64,000 bases of DNA from Prinsepia uniflora. Lineage: Eukaryota; Streptophyta; Magnoliopsida; Rosales; Rosaceae. Below, piece by piece: positions 45,365-57,025 of this stretch. Both the position numbers and the translations under genes were made by a program. The notes beneath the pieces are model-generated. The model saw nothing but the letters and a program-made list of their open reading frames with translations. It did no database searches and was not told the origin of the DNA. Every line of letters begins with the position of its first letter. Positions within the stretch are counted from its first letter, which is position 1. The stretch lies in contig CM064874.1 in assembly GCA_032719365.1 (NCBI GenBank), positions 33,714,716 through 33,778,715 on the forward strand. The letters run 5' to 3'.

Positions 45365-46895
45365 GGTTGGCTGAGCAGCCCTGTTGGACGGTCGAAAAAA
45401 CTAGCTGTATGTCCTGCTATCGGGGAGGTAATCTACAAACGTATTTTCATTGTTTTGATCATATAGAAAGCTAGGTAATGATAAAACAAATAGAATGGAA
45501 TTAAAATGGAAGAAAACAGACCAAAAATGAGCTAGATACGGGCTGAGACTGGTCACGATGGTCCAACCGAATCGGATTTACAAACTGGACAGAACCAACT
45601 GGTCTGCATGAGGTTAGGGGTAACAGTGCCAGGCGTGTGGCTCCCACGCTTTGCCCCTTTGGATGGCGCGTGAGGATGCATAGTTCACCTTTTTGGGAAG
45701 TGTCCAACTTGTAATTTCATCCATTCGATGTAATGAACATTTTGGGACTGGTTTCGAGTCGATCGGACATCGTTTCGATATAGTTCCGGATGTCCGAAGG
45801 ATTAGGATCGAGTTTAAAAATAGTTAAAAATTTGGGAAAATTACGGGACTTCAATGAGAGGTTAATGAGGTAGTTAGTAACCCTCTAATATGATTTGGAC
45901 AGGTGTGGGAACCTCGGAGACGATGATTGGCCCGGGAAGGGCTTATGGCACGCATATCGAGGCGTAGCTTGAATGGTCTGTGAGTGGGCCTTATTTTCTA
46001 AATGATGCATGCATGATTTTTTTATATGAGTTTATGAACATGTTTTGTGGTATATTAGTATTTACGTATTTGTGCGTATTTCGAGGTTTTCAGTTTTATA
46101 CGATGCTTATACGTGTTATGTTTTCCATGATAGTTTGATGAAATGATTTAGGATTTAGAAACGTGGAATCGGGCATGAGTCCCATTTGATTGGAAACCAT
46201 CAGACTTGGAGTCCATTTGATTTAATGAGAAATCAGGCTGGAGGCCCATTTGAGTATACGATCGAGTTGGGGGCCCCGTTGGTTTACGAATTTAGGCTTG
46301 AGTCCCTGTGAGATTTGATTTTGAATCGGATTCGAGGAATCCTGTTGAGACGCTCGAGTATGAGACCCAGTTGAATTGTGATTTGAAAGAAAGTATTTGA
46401 AATGTATATACCCTCCCGTATGAATGGTCTCCTCCAGATGTTATAGATCCTAGAGAGTCACGATCTACTACCTGGAATGAGTGACTCTAAGAGGGAGTAA
46501 ATTCTAGGAGTGAGAGTTATGATGTAGTCTCGGACTGGGTCCGCAGACAGTCCCCCAGACGTCGTAGATCTTGGATTTTGGACATATCCTCCTAGACGTC
46601 GTAGTTCCTAGGGGTAGACTCGGAGTGAGACCTCGAGTAGTATGCTTACTTATAGATATATCGTGACGGGTTCTTGATTGGGCATATGAGATGCCGACGA
46701 TGGGTTATATATATATATGTTTGTACGAGGTTTTACTGAGATTGGTTTTGGGCTGAGTTATTTTGGTTGACGGTTTTGGGCTAACACCCTAATGATTTAA
46801 ATGGATTGATAAACGTTTTTTGAATGCATGCGTTACTCAGATAGGAGGAGGCACATCCCGCGTTAATCCCGGGGGATTTGGGACGGGTCCTAACA
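45365..46895 (+). repeat. E 3' LTR, second part
   Basis: Resumes E after B1 and ends GGTCCTAACA at 46895. It has the donor-side GTGAGTGGGC (45980-45989), RY palindrome (46005 on) and palindrome array (46160-46330). A deletion of roughly 0.19 kb after 46830 relative to the 5' LTR removed the acceptor side. Confidence 0.85.
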
Positions 46896-47978
46896 CAGCG
46901 GTTCTTAATTTTGGACACCTCTGTTCTTTATCCTCTAGTATGAATTTTTAGGCCCTCATTGGGGTCTCGAAACCTACATAACATGAGTTACTCAGATGCC
47001 TCATCAGAGCCTATTTTGGTGCACTTCCAATTTTCGGCTCTTGGATCAACATTTCAAGACAGAACCGGTCCCATGGCCAACTTTTGGCATCTCGATTTAA
47101 ACGTATCAATGATGGTATTTTTGGGCCCTCTTGATGCATTCCCTCCACAAATTGCATCAATATTGCAGCTCCCTCATCAGTGCCAAGTTCAAAGGCACTC
47201 CAAAAATGACCTTTGTTCTAGGCCGATTTTCAAGCCCTTTCATGTTTGGCTTTGTTTTGGTTCCTCCCATCATCAAGAAAATGATCAGATTGCCCAGATC
47301 TCATCCAGGTGCCATTAACATGTCAGGAATTCAAATAAAGTATCAAAGATCGATCAGGAAGCTTCCTTATTGCACGTGGCCAGCTGTACAAGTCCGAATT
47401 CAATGGGGGAATGATAAGCTATCACTCCGTGGTTCCAACCTAGAATCTAGCACGAAAAGTCTCTTGACTTATCGATCTCCAAGAAAAGCTAGGGAAACAG
47501 TTCCTTGCCGCCCAAGGAATTGAGAAATAAAGATCAAGATTAAGAAGGAATCAAGATTCCTAATCCTATTGCGATAAGGAATAAAGGCCGAAGACTTAGT
47601 CTTAGGGAACTGCTTATAAATATTCCCTTAGAAGCATTGTAATAGGGGGCCATCATAGTTTAAATTCAGTTTTATTTCACAAGCAAAAAATTTTCCTAAG
47701 TGATGAATCTTTGAAAGTTGTCTTACGTCTTACTTCCTACTTTGCTTATGTATGTTTGCCGTGATTTGTGTGTAATCTATCTTTTATGTGGTTTATTTAT
47801 GGATGCATACATACTATGATAAATATAAAAGTATTGCTAAAACTATAAGGTAAAGCATATGGCATGTTTGCTCTTATGTTTTTAAGTGGCATGAGATTTT
47901 CAGGATCCTAATCAGAGCAAAGTAAGTCAATGAGAATTACTTGAGAATTATTTTTCAATCAATCTTAAAAGGCTTAAT
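46896..47978 (+). repeat. ATH LTR, first part in window
   Basis: Differs in composition from all LTRs above and lacks their motifs. It has a TATA-like box (47614-47622) and T-rich DNA downstream. It is cut at 47978 by F1 and continues at 62774, reaching a primer site of Athila type. Its left end is not in the window. Confidence 0.7.
47614..47622 (+). promoter_or_regulatory. TATA-like box in ATH LTR
   Basis: TTATAAATA in the context CTGCTTATAAATATTCCC, a plausible core promoter. About 45 bases downstream is a candidate start region. Confidence 0.55.
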
Positions 47979-48792
47979 CGACACGACCCACCCCCCAATC
48001 CCCCGTGATTAAGGGATAAGTCATGTTCCCGTCTAACCCACGTGCAACACGAAGGCTAAACATTCATCCAACCTCTATGTAACACGTAGGCCAGACAAGG
48101 GATACCAGGTCGATGTACCAAAAACACCTTCCGATTCCCCAGAGTGCGCATAAACCATTGTGGATCGCGTGTGTGATGTCTCTATCTCACTAACAACAGC
48201 CCACACCGCATCAACCTGGAAGGTATAAAAAAACTGAAAAGACTGTGAGTAGACAAAAATAAATAATAAGTTCATAAAACATTTCATAAGAAAAAACATT
48301 TATATCCTCCATGTAAAACCAATGCATGCATTCGTAAACCATTTCATTTTCCGCATAAGAAAAGCATTTTATTTCCAAGATAATAAAAACCATTTATGAA
48401 AACCGAAATCATTTCCTTTTCACAAATTCTGGGCCTTAGCCCAAAACCATTAATCAAATCCAAGTACAGGAACTTAGCCCCAAAAAGCCACAAATCCAAA
48501 TCATCCGAGCCACAACCCAAAACATCTAAAAACCATGTGAAAATCATCTGTGATACAAACTCAGTTAAAACCTGCTAGATTTATCCGAGTCTTTAAACTC
48601 AATATATACCAGAGTCTTTTAACTCAACAGACCTCAATATCAATCTGAGTCTTTAAACTTCTGAGTCTTTACACTTCTGAGTCTTTAAGCTCAATAGGAC
48701 TACGGGGGAAATCACAATAACCGAGTCTTTAAACTCCCGAGTCTTTAAACTCACCGGGTCATTAAACCCAAAATCACGTATCCAGGCCCGCC
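47979..48792 (-). repeat. F1 LTR, first part
   Basis: Holds the acceptor side of the module (GTGAGTAGAC at 48245-48254, plus strand), RY palindrome near 48322 and TTTAAA-loop units 48585-48775. Cut by G after CCGCC. Confidence 0.85.
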
Positions 48793-48963
48793 TGACAGGA
48801 CCTATCCCAGAAGGACTTTGATAACCGCGCCCAGTCCTGCTCCCGTCTGACAAGTCAATTGAAGTTACGAGTTTACCCTCAGCACTTTCCAAACAAGGGA
48901 TAACCACACCTATGCCCACTCATGCCTCCACCTCCCGATCAGCCTTGGTCATCGCGCCACGAC

Positions 48964-50060
48964 CTGGAGGGCCAATAAAACAAAAAAGGTGTGAGTGGAC
49001 AAAAAAAACTTTTATAAATACATTTACCAAAACACATTCTTACCCTCCAGTTTCACAAACATGCATGCATATCATAAACGGTGAGAAAAATATATCTGGG
49101 CACAAATGTTTATAAATCACAAATCTCAATAAAACCACGGGACTCATTTCCATATCCAATCTCATTGTCACGTTATCCCTGCAACGCGTGCAAATCAATA
49201 GGCTCAAGAACCGCTCAAAATCCAAGCATGTCGCTGTGAACACATCACCAGCTGACAATCCAGATCATCGTGAACACATCACACGACCGATCTCCACATC
49301 TTATGTGAGTCGAGCCTCCCTCGGTTGCACGACAACAGACCGTGCTACATGACCTCTCCGGGCGAACACATCCTATCCCGGAGGCGAGCGTTATCTCCAA
49401 GGTTCGTTCCGAGGAAATACATTCCCAACCGAAAGCCCTAATATCCACAAAACAGGGTGCACTTCGGGGGAAACATATTCCCAACCGAAAGCCCTAAATA
49501 TCCGCAACATATCATCACCATGAAAACCAGTGAAAAACAGTTGCATTTGAAATCAAAACCATTTTCAACACAGGGTTTCAGCCCAAAATATAGTTTCCTC
49601 AAAATTCGTAAAACCAGAGTCCCAATTATTTCATAAATCCGAAAACCATCAATATCATCGTGTAATCACATGGAAATACCAATCCAATCAAAATCACATC
49701 TCCAATGGGTCTCAAGCCCAAAATATCATTTTCACGCAATTCCGTGCAATCGCAACCTCAGTTGCCATTTTCAAATAAATCCATAAAATATATCCAAAAA
49801 GCATTAAAAATCCATCAAATCAATCCCTGACTCATAATCCGAGTCAAAACCAATCTCAAATCCCAGGCCTTTGCCCAAAACAACAACTTCACAATTTTCT
49901 CGAAAATCGTACCTAAAATAATATAATACAATATAATATTCCCAAAATCTAGAAATCACTATATTAAAACATTAATCATGCCAAATCATTTAAAATCATA
50001 TAATAAAGCATTTAAAACATATATGCATGCATTTTGGGTAGAAAAAAAAAGTCCACTCAC
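48964..50060 (-). other. Intron-like LTR module in G
   Basis: On the minus strand: GTGAGTGGAC (50060-50051), RY near 50022, RY near 49060, GTCCACTCAC (49000-48991), a T-rich tract and GCCCTCCAG|GT with AG at 48965-48964. The palindromic units here include CTCCGGG...CCCGGAG near 49350-49382. Confidence 0.5.
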
Positions 50061-50426
50061 ACACCGTCCATATCGCTCGCTTTCCGAGCTGCACGTTTTT
50101 CCGTAAATTTCAGAAATCACCATTCCTGTCCAAAATCATTATCAAGGGTCACTAACACTTCAATATACCTCATATAATTTTCCAAAAATTTTCCAGGATT
50201 TAAATATGTATTTTAAACGTATATTAAAACTATGGATACACAAAACACTATCGAAACGGTATCCGATTTCCTAGAAACCAGCACCAAAATGTTCGTTACA
50301 TTAAATGGAACAAGAGTCATGTTGCCCTCACCTAGGGAATCATGCCCAAGCGCCCTCACGCGTCGCCGCAAGTGGCTGCACGTGAAGTCCACGCGCCGTG
50401 TACAGTACCCTACTACAGTCGTCTCT

Positions 50427-50471
50427 CCCCCCCCCCCCCCCCCCGCCCCCCCCCCCCCCCCCCCCCCCCCC
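50427..50471 (+). repeat. Poly-C run (18 C, G, 26 C)
   Basis: Forty-four C in 45 bases. The matching place in the other G LTR (about 56606) reads CTCTCCCGCCCATT, so this is an expansion of a short C-rich site. Confidence 0.95.
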
Positions 50472-51476
50472 GCGTTTGTATGTAAAACGGGTCTGGTTGG
50501 CCCGCGGCTTGACCTGGCTGAATTACAGTCCATTCTTCATTGATTTCTTCAATTGATTCATCGAATAGCATCGTTAGGAGTCTAATTAGGGTTCTGTAAT
50601 CTCACTTCCTGGAGAATTTACCTCAATGCCTCAATTGAAACCCGATTTGTCGAAGAACACTCAAGGACTGTTCATCCTTCAATCTCGACATATTCCAGTT
50701 GTTTTCTTGCAATTGATCCATCCAAAAGCTTTGTAGGACTCTCATAGACTTGTTTTCGATCTTAATTTCATCACCCAACGCCTCCAATTACACACCCAAC
50801 CTTCAAATTTTTGTGGAGTTGAGGTACTCCGTTCACGGCCAAAACGGCCTCATTTTCCTTTGTTTTTGAAGTCATTTGAGTCGTCTGGGTTCCAGAGAGC
50901 TAAATCTAAGCTCAATTGCAGTAAAAAAAAACATCCACAATTGCAAATTCGACTTTGATCACATTCAATTATCAAAAGTTTTGAGTTTTGGGTTCCCTGG
51001 GCTTTGTCTCTCCTTCCCTTTTCCTTTTCATTCAATTCCTTTACTCCTCACTTCTCAAACATCCTCAATTAATCAAGAACAAAGGGGATTAATGATGTCT
51101 GGATGTTGAGCACTAATGCTCTATTTTCTCTCAATTCCACCACATCGTTCATGTTATACAGCCAAGTAAAGTTTTCAAATCCTCAGTACAACAATAAGTG
51201 CCACTAATTGTTTTATTAGAGTGACAGATGTCACTTTGTGGCAATCCCACGCCTAATTCAACAGTCACAGGTGTCCATTGTTTGGTTAAAATACCATTAA
51301 CATAGTTGAATCAGCCATCATAGCGAAATTACCATTTTGCCCCTACCATAACAAATTACCAAAATGCCCTTCATTTATCTAGACTCGTAACTTTGTCATT
51401 CGAACTCTGATTGACGCATGTCACCTGCCTACGGATTCAGCGTCTCGAGACCTACCCAACAGTCTTTACGGCTAGT

Positions 51477-51536
51477 CCAAACTTATAGAAATCAACTTCA
51501 ACCAGAGATAAGTCATACCCAAACTTATAGAAATCA
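51477..51536. repeat. 18-bp direct repeat at a deletion joint
   Basis: CCAAACTTATAGAAATCA at 51477-51494 and 51519-51536. The first copy overlaps the last bases of the G LTR (GTCCAA), so it marks the breakpoint between LTR and internal DNA. Confidence 0.85.
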
Positions 51537-51589
51537 TACAACCAATCTCAATCATTGGTCAACATCGTGACAAAATTCCTCTATAAACA

Positions 51590-51800
51590 CCACGTCTCCT
51601 AGCTCACATTCGAGTCCACACAATCCAGGAAACTCAAGTATCAGTCATATCTTCTCGATCACATGTCATCCACTCATGACATGGTACAATGGCTAAATCC
51701 TCACGCATATGTCACCAGGCCACCAGGCCAATAAGCTCGTAAGGTCCAATAACTCGGGAACTTATTCCTTCATTAATGCAATCACACCATACCCCTTCCC
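51590..51800 (-). pseudogene. G GPY/F region remnant
   Basis: On the minus strand the DNA parallels 20265-20420 of A2: the segment encoding RYIGPYEI is recognisable as CGAGTTATTGGACC and is followed by GGCCTGGTGGCC. Frames are broken. Confidence 0.6.
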
Positions 51801-52989
51801 AAAGTCAATAGATATCGCAACTTAGTCATTTAATCGGTTCTACCTTCCTTCGTAGACATCCTTAACTATATCGTAAATCATATCCATTCCTTGACCTCAA
51901 CTCCATCCAACATCATACATCATGTATGATCCTGCACTTGGACTCCAATAGTCTAAATGATCGAAAATCATGTACTACTCCACTCCTATGGAATTCCATC
52001 AATAACAGGATTTCACCCATCCTTACGTTATCAAACATGCTAATTCTTAACCGGCTATCTTGTTAGCCTCCCCGCGAATGATACCTGACCCGACAAAGCG
52101 GTCGTAATCTTAATGTATCCTGACCATCGCCTCATCACACATTGAGCCTTTTATGTTTATCAATCATTACTAATCTTGATGGTCGATACACAACTCGTCA
52201 ATTCCTTCCCAGAGGTATGACCTCTGCTTACTCGACCTATGGATCACTATTTTTGATCCCAAATCATGCAAGAAAAGTAAAACTCCTGAGGGTTCAGCTA
52301 GCATCGGTAGTCCCAGCCCTATGCTACCGAAGCACACCTCACCAAATCCCAAATCTCATAGTGACATACTACTATGCACACGAAAAGGGTCACATCGAAC
52401 ATAAGTCATTGTTTCTCTACTTTGTACTTATTCTATTTCAGTTCTCATTTCCAATAACTCTGACCTTCTTCCGGCTCAATCACCATAACTGGCAAAACAT
52501 TGTAGAGAACCCCTCTATAATACTCTGTGGTATCCATCCAATCTCAAAACAACTCATGTTCCCCGTGAAAGTTTTTAATTATTTTCCATTCACTAATACA
52601 TCTGTTTCTCCTGAGATTCACACTAATCCTGACCATTGTTAGTAGATGTTCCACAAACCTACTCTGGTCGACCAGACCTAACACTTATTCAACCATTTAT
52701 TTTTCTCTCTGAGGGCATTCAATACATCTATCCAGTATATCACACACCCATCTGTACATGTGAGTACACCAACCAATCATCAATCATGGTACCATACACC
52801 ATCCAAATGTGGTCAGAATACCTGACTTATCAGCTCACAAATATAACTGGTCCATTTGGCAATCCAAGGGTATCACCATCGACTAACCTTAGCCATATCA
52901 AATTCGAACATCATCTTTTTCTCTTTTACTCATAACCGACAGTCATCACCACGTTGGCCTCTCTCATTAGGCCCCACTAATTACACGCT

Positions 52990-53210
52990 TCCAACAGAAT
53001 CACAAATCATTTGCTCGTGACAAGGGAAACTTATCCCATACCGTTATCTTATTAAGTTGTCCAAAATCAACATGCAAGCTCGGACCATCATCCCTTTTTC
53101 CTCTTTAACACCACTGGGCTCCCCACGGCGACACTCGGTCGAATAAACCAGTATCTATCAAATCCTGTACTTGCACCTTCAGTCCTTATGACTTTGTAGG
53201 TGTCACATAC
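52990..53210 (-). pseudogene. G reverse transcriptase N-terminal remnant
   Basis: Parallels A2 17850-18050: GGTTTATTCGACCGAGTGT is shared with A2, then a broken GGGGAGCCC / AAAAAGG stretch and the region of LNKVT and YPLP. Stops and small indels occur throughout. Confidence 0.7.
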
Positions 53211-53419
53211 CAAAGTGTCCGAGAAACAACTCTTATATTTGACATGATCTCCATTATCAACTCAACCTCTCGTCCTGGAAAAATCTCAGGAAATATTTTG
53301 AAAAATCCGTACATCTTCAACCGTCATTGGGCATCCCACATACACCAATCATATCGACCACACATCTTACCAGCAAACTTTAATTACCTTTTACCAATAG
53401 TCCATCAATTGTAGGTCAA

Positions 53420-53650
53420 TATCATTCTAGAGGGTAACACCCTCAAGTCTCCCTAAACATAGACTCTGGAAATCCTGGACTCCACATACGCTCTCTAATC
53501 GACATACTCGATAGAGATATAATGAGTCATTAACCAATCCATCCCAAGGATTTCATCCAAATTATCCAAGTCCAGGAATACCCCAATTTAGCCACTAGGC
53601 GAACAACGCCAGTCATCCTGGGTAGCCTCACATCGATAGGTCTACCCCCC
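53420..53650 (-). pseudogene. G protease-end remnant
   Basis: The DNA for ILGMDWL survives as TCCTTGGGATGGATTGG near 53545 (minus strand), in the expected place upstream of RT. Surrounding sequence is shifted in frame. Confidence 0.6.
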
Positions 53651-54423
53651 TTATGTCTCACCAATTTTACCATATATAATTACCAAGGTTACCACATAAA
53701 TATCATCCATTTTATCATATCCGTAGCTCCAGTCGACTCACCGACTGCCATACCTTAAACCAATCACAGACATCTCCATATCCGTCCAATGTACAATCTC
53801 ATGACATGAAAGAGTAGATAGCCCGGGACCTTACTTACGTCATGACTACAAGTAATAGGTATCCAGGTTATCACTCCAGGGGCTATTCAGACCTCCTGCT
53901 AGTAAATGAAATCCTTATGCAAGTGGTCCCAATCCGACCACGCCCTTACGGTCCACCATGGGCTTACCAACTTTTCCCCCGCCTGTCACATCAACCATCA
54001 TTATAGGCCCCAACTAGTGCCTCTACCACATTATCAATCGATATATCCTTTCTTGATGATGTGACCAGACAACCCATAATCAAAACTATTCCCGCATAAT
54101 TAACCTTATCACTTTACCTCCCAGTGGACCTCACTAGCGTCCCACTGAACTGGACTATCTCCTAAGTACAAATCTCTGTGTACTACGGGTCTCTACCCGA
54201 ACCTTCAATCACTAAGTGAAATTGACACGACCCATCCAAATCCAAAAGTACAGTAAACAGGGTTAAACAATGCCAATCCATAAATTCATAACCCATCAGT
54301 ATCTGGCCTTATACTAGTCCTTGGCATTCCAGGTGCCAAACATTTCGCAATGAAAGGGTCGGTTGTGTCAGAACGATTACTATCTTTCAACCTTTCTGGC
54401 TCTTTCCGAGCCCTGCTACATCA

Positions 54424-54520
54424 CCATGACTCATCTCGGGTCCTAACTGGTCTCCTGACTCACTTTGAGTCCTAATTTCCTATATCGACTCCTCTCGAGT
54501 CCAATTTTGACTCTTTTTGA
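54424..54520. repeat. GACTC...GAGTC inverted-repeat array in G
   Basis: Consecutive units with 5-base arms GACTC/GAGTC and 5-base loops (ACTTT, CTCTC, TTTTT). The D internal piece has the same array at 25124-25203. Confidence 0.75.
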
Positions 54521-54879
54521 GTCCAATCTCATAACAATCATCCATGCCATCATTGGCATACCCGGTCACCGAGAAAATACTACTATTGAACCACATTTTA
54601 TACGGCCTATAAGGCTAAAGGGATATCCCATCACATTCTAGATTCTGAGACATACATTACACTTAAGTAATTTACTGAGAATAATCTCATCTCGGGTCTA
54701 ATTTGCCCATTTTTTCTACCTTTCTAGCCTCTGGGCTAATTCATCCTTGGGACCCACACAAATCCGTGTTTAACAGTTAGTAGTTCACAGTGTACACTGA
54801 TTAACATCTGACCCCGAATCCAGGGTCAATCTCATTCTGAGAGCTATCATGAGGCCTCATATACCCTCGTATACCCGTC

Positions 54880-54920
54880 TCACTACCAGTTAGCGCACAA
54901 GGCTTACGTTTCAGAGGCAT
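54880..54920 (-). pseudogene. G gag start remnant
   Basis: Minus-strand ATG at 54920 begins MPLKRKPCA, comparable to MPLRHEPYA in D and MPPRRRPSP in C. The remainder is not recognisably Gag. Confidence 0.5.
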
Positions 54921-54948
54921 GACGTGGCAATAGAATCAAGAACCAAGT

Positions 54949-54960
54949 GTTCTGATACCA
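54949..54960 (-). promoter_or_regulatory. G primer binding site
   Basis: GTTCTGATACCA on the plus strand; one mismatch to the initiator-Met site in reverse. The LTR starts at 54964. Confidence 0.85.
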
Positions 54961-54963
54961 ATT

Positions 54964-57025
54964 TTACAGGACCCGTCCACGAAGGACTTTGATAACCGTG
55001 TCTGGTCCTGCTTCCGTCTGAAAAGTCAACTGAAGTTACGAGTTTACCCTCAGCACTTGCCAAACAAGGGATAACCGCACCTATGCCCACTCATACCTCC
55101 ACCTCCCGATCCGCCTTGGTCATCGCGCCACGACCTGGAGGGACAATAAAACAGAAAAGGTGAGTGTGGACAAAACAAACTTTTATAAATACATTTACCA
55201 AAACACATTCTTACCCTCCAGTTTCACAAACATGCATGCATATGATAAACCGTGAGTAAATATATCTGGCCACAAATGTTTATAAATCAAAAACCTTAAT
55301 AAAACCACGGGACTCATTTCCATATCCAATCTCATTGTGATGTTATCCCTGCAACGCTTGCAAATCAATAGGCTCAAGGACCGCTCAAAATCTGAGCATG
55401 TCACTGTGAACACATCACCAACCGACACTCCAGATAATCGTGAATACATCACCGACTCATCTCCACATAATCAAGCACATCTGATCTGAGTCGAGCCTCC
55501 CTCGGCTACACCACAACAAACTGTGCGACGTGACCTCTCCGGGCAAACACATCCGATCCCGGAGGTGAGCGTTATCTCCAAGGTTCATTCCAGGGAAACA
55601 CATTCCCAACCGGAAGCCCTAACATCCACAACACAGGGTGCACTCCGGGGGAAACATATTCCCAATTGAAAGCCCCAAATATCCGTAACATATCATCACC
55701 ATGAAAACCAGTGAAAAACAGTTGCATTTGAAATCAAAACCATTTTCAACACAGGATCTCATCCCAAAATACAGTTTCCTCAAAATCCGTAAAACCAGAG
55801 TCCCGATCATTTCATAAATCCAAAAACCATCAATATCAACATGTAATCACATGGAAAAACCAATCCAATCAAAAATCATATCTCCAATGGGTCTCAAGCC
55901 CAAAATATCATTTTCACGCAATTCCGTGCAATCGCAACCTCAGTTGCCATTTTCAGATAAATCCACAAAATATATCCAAAAAGCATTACAAATCCATCAA
56001 ATCAATCCCTGACTCATAATCCGAGTCAAAACCAATCTCAAATCCCAGGCCTTCACCCAAAACAACAATTTCACAATTTTCTCGAAAAATATGCCTAAAA
56101 TAATATAAAACAATATATATTCCCAAAATCCAGAAATCACCATATCGAAACATTAATCGTCCCAAATCATTTAAAATCATATAATAAAGCATTTAAAACA
56201 TATATGCATGCATTCTGGGTAGAAAACAAAAGTCCACTCACACACCGTCCATATCACTCGATTTCCGAGCTGCACGTTTTTCCGTAAATTCCAGAAATCA
56301 CCATTCCTGTCCTAAATCATTATCAAGGGTCACTAATACTTCAATATACCTCATATAATTTTCCTCAATTTTTTCGGGATTTAAATACCTATTTTAAACG
56401 TATATTAAAACTTTGGATACACAGAACACTATCCAAACGGTATCCAATTTCCTCGAAACTAGTGCCAAAATGTTCGTTACATTAAATGAAACAAAAGTCA
56501 TGTTGCCTTCACCTCGAGAATCGTGTCCACGCGCCCTCATGCGTCACCGCAAGTGGCTGCGCGTGAAGTCCACGCGTCGTGTACAGTACCCTGCTACAGT
56601 CGTCTCTCCCGCCCATTTGTCTGTAACACGGGTCTGGTTGGCCCGCTGCTTGACCAGGCTGAATTTCAGTCCATTCTTCATTGATTTCTTCAATTGATTC
56701 ATCGAATAGCATCGTTAGGAGTCTAATTAGGGTTCTGTAATCTCACTTCCTGGAGAATTTACCTCAATCCCTCAATTGAAACCCGATTTGTCGAAGAACA
56801 CTCAAGGACTGTTCATCCTTCAATCTCGACCTATTCCAGTTGTTTTGTTACAATTGATCCATCCAAAAGTTTCGTAGGACTCTCATACACACCCAACCTT
56901 CGAATTTTTGAGGAGTCAAGGTACTTCGTTCAAGGCGAAAATGACCTCATTTTCTTTCGTTTTTGAAGTCCTTTGAGTTGTCTGGGTACCAGAGAGCTAA
57001 ATCTAAGCTCAATTGTAGTCGTAAA
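54964..57025 (-). repeat. G 5' LTR, first part
   Basis: Terminal TTACAGG replaces TGACAGG. It has the module boundary GTCCACTCAC (plus) at 56232-56241; the opposite boundary near 55160 is altered to GGTGAGTGTGGAC. Cut after GTAAA (57021-57025) by F2. Confidence 0.87.

Larger units (their letters stand above)
1..46895 (+). mobile_element. Element E, nested LTR retrotransposon (5' end outside window)
   Basis: A Ty3/gypsy-type element without coding capacity. In the window it has the last 328 bases of the 5' LTR, a primer site, about 3.0 kb of internal DNA, a polypurine tract and a 3' LTR that starts at 3333. The LTR is interrupted at 4035 by B1 and resumes at 45365. The two LTRs match near their ends: the stretch around 10-90 recurs at 46760-46840. 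The sequence after 46895 is ATH LTR, so E probably sits inside it, but the left flank and left TSD are outside the window. Confidence 0.85.
48793..51480 (-). repeat. G 3' LTR, end deleted
   Basis: Starts TGACAGGACC in plus orientation and matches 54964-57025 plus 60173-60720. It breaks at GCTAGTCCAA where the other copy continues to GGGTCGTCACA. It includes the module (50060 to 48964, minus) and a long C run. Confidence 0.87.
51481..54963 (-). pseudogene. G internal region, remnants of gag-pol
   Basis: About 3.5 kb with no long sense ORF. By comparison with A2 I can place: gag start near 54920; protease neighbourhood about 53650-53420; RT fingers about 53210-52990 (the nucleotide run for GFIRPSV is nearly unchanged); GPY/F region about 51800-51590. 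RT palm to integrase core is much shorter than in A2, so a large deletion lies between. The plus-strand ORF 52142-52642 is antisense to this and looks accidental. Confidence 0.7.

Noticed and set aside
50232..50543. ORFs with poly-Pro or poly-Gly stretches
   Set aside because: The homopolymeric residues are translation of the expanded C run; the sister LTR has no such frame.
52142..52642. 166-codon ORF as a gene
   Set aside because: Antisense to the decayed pol of G; composition reflects reversed retroelement DNA.
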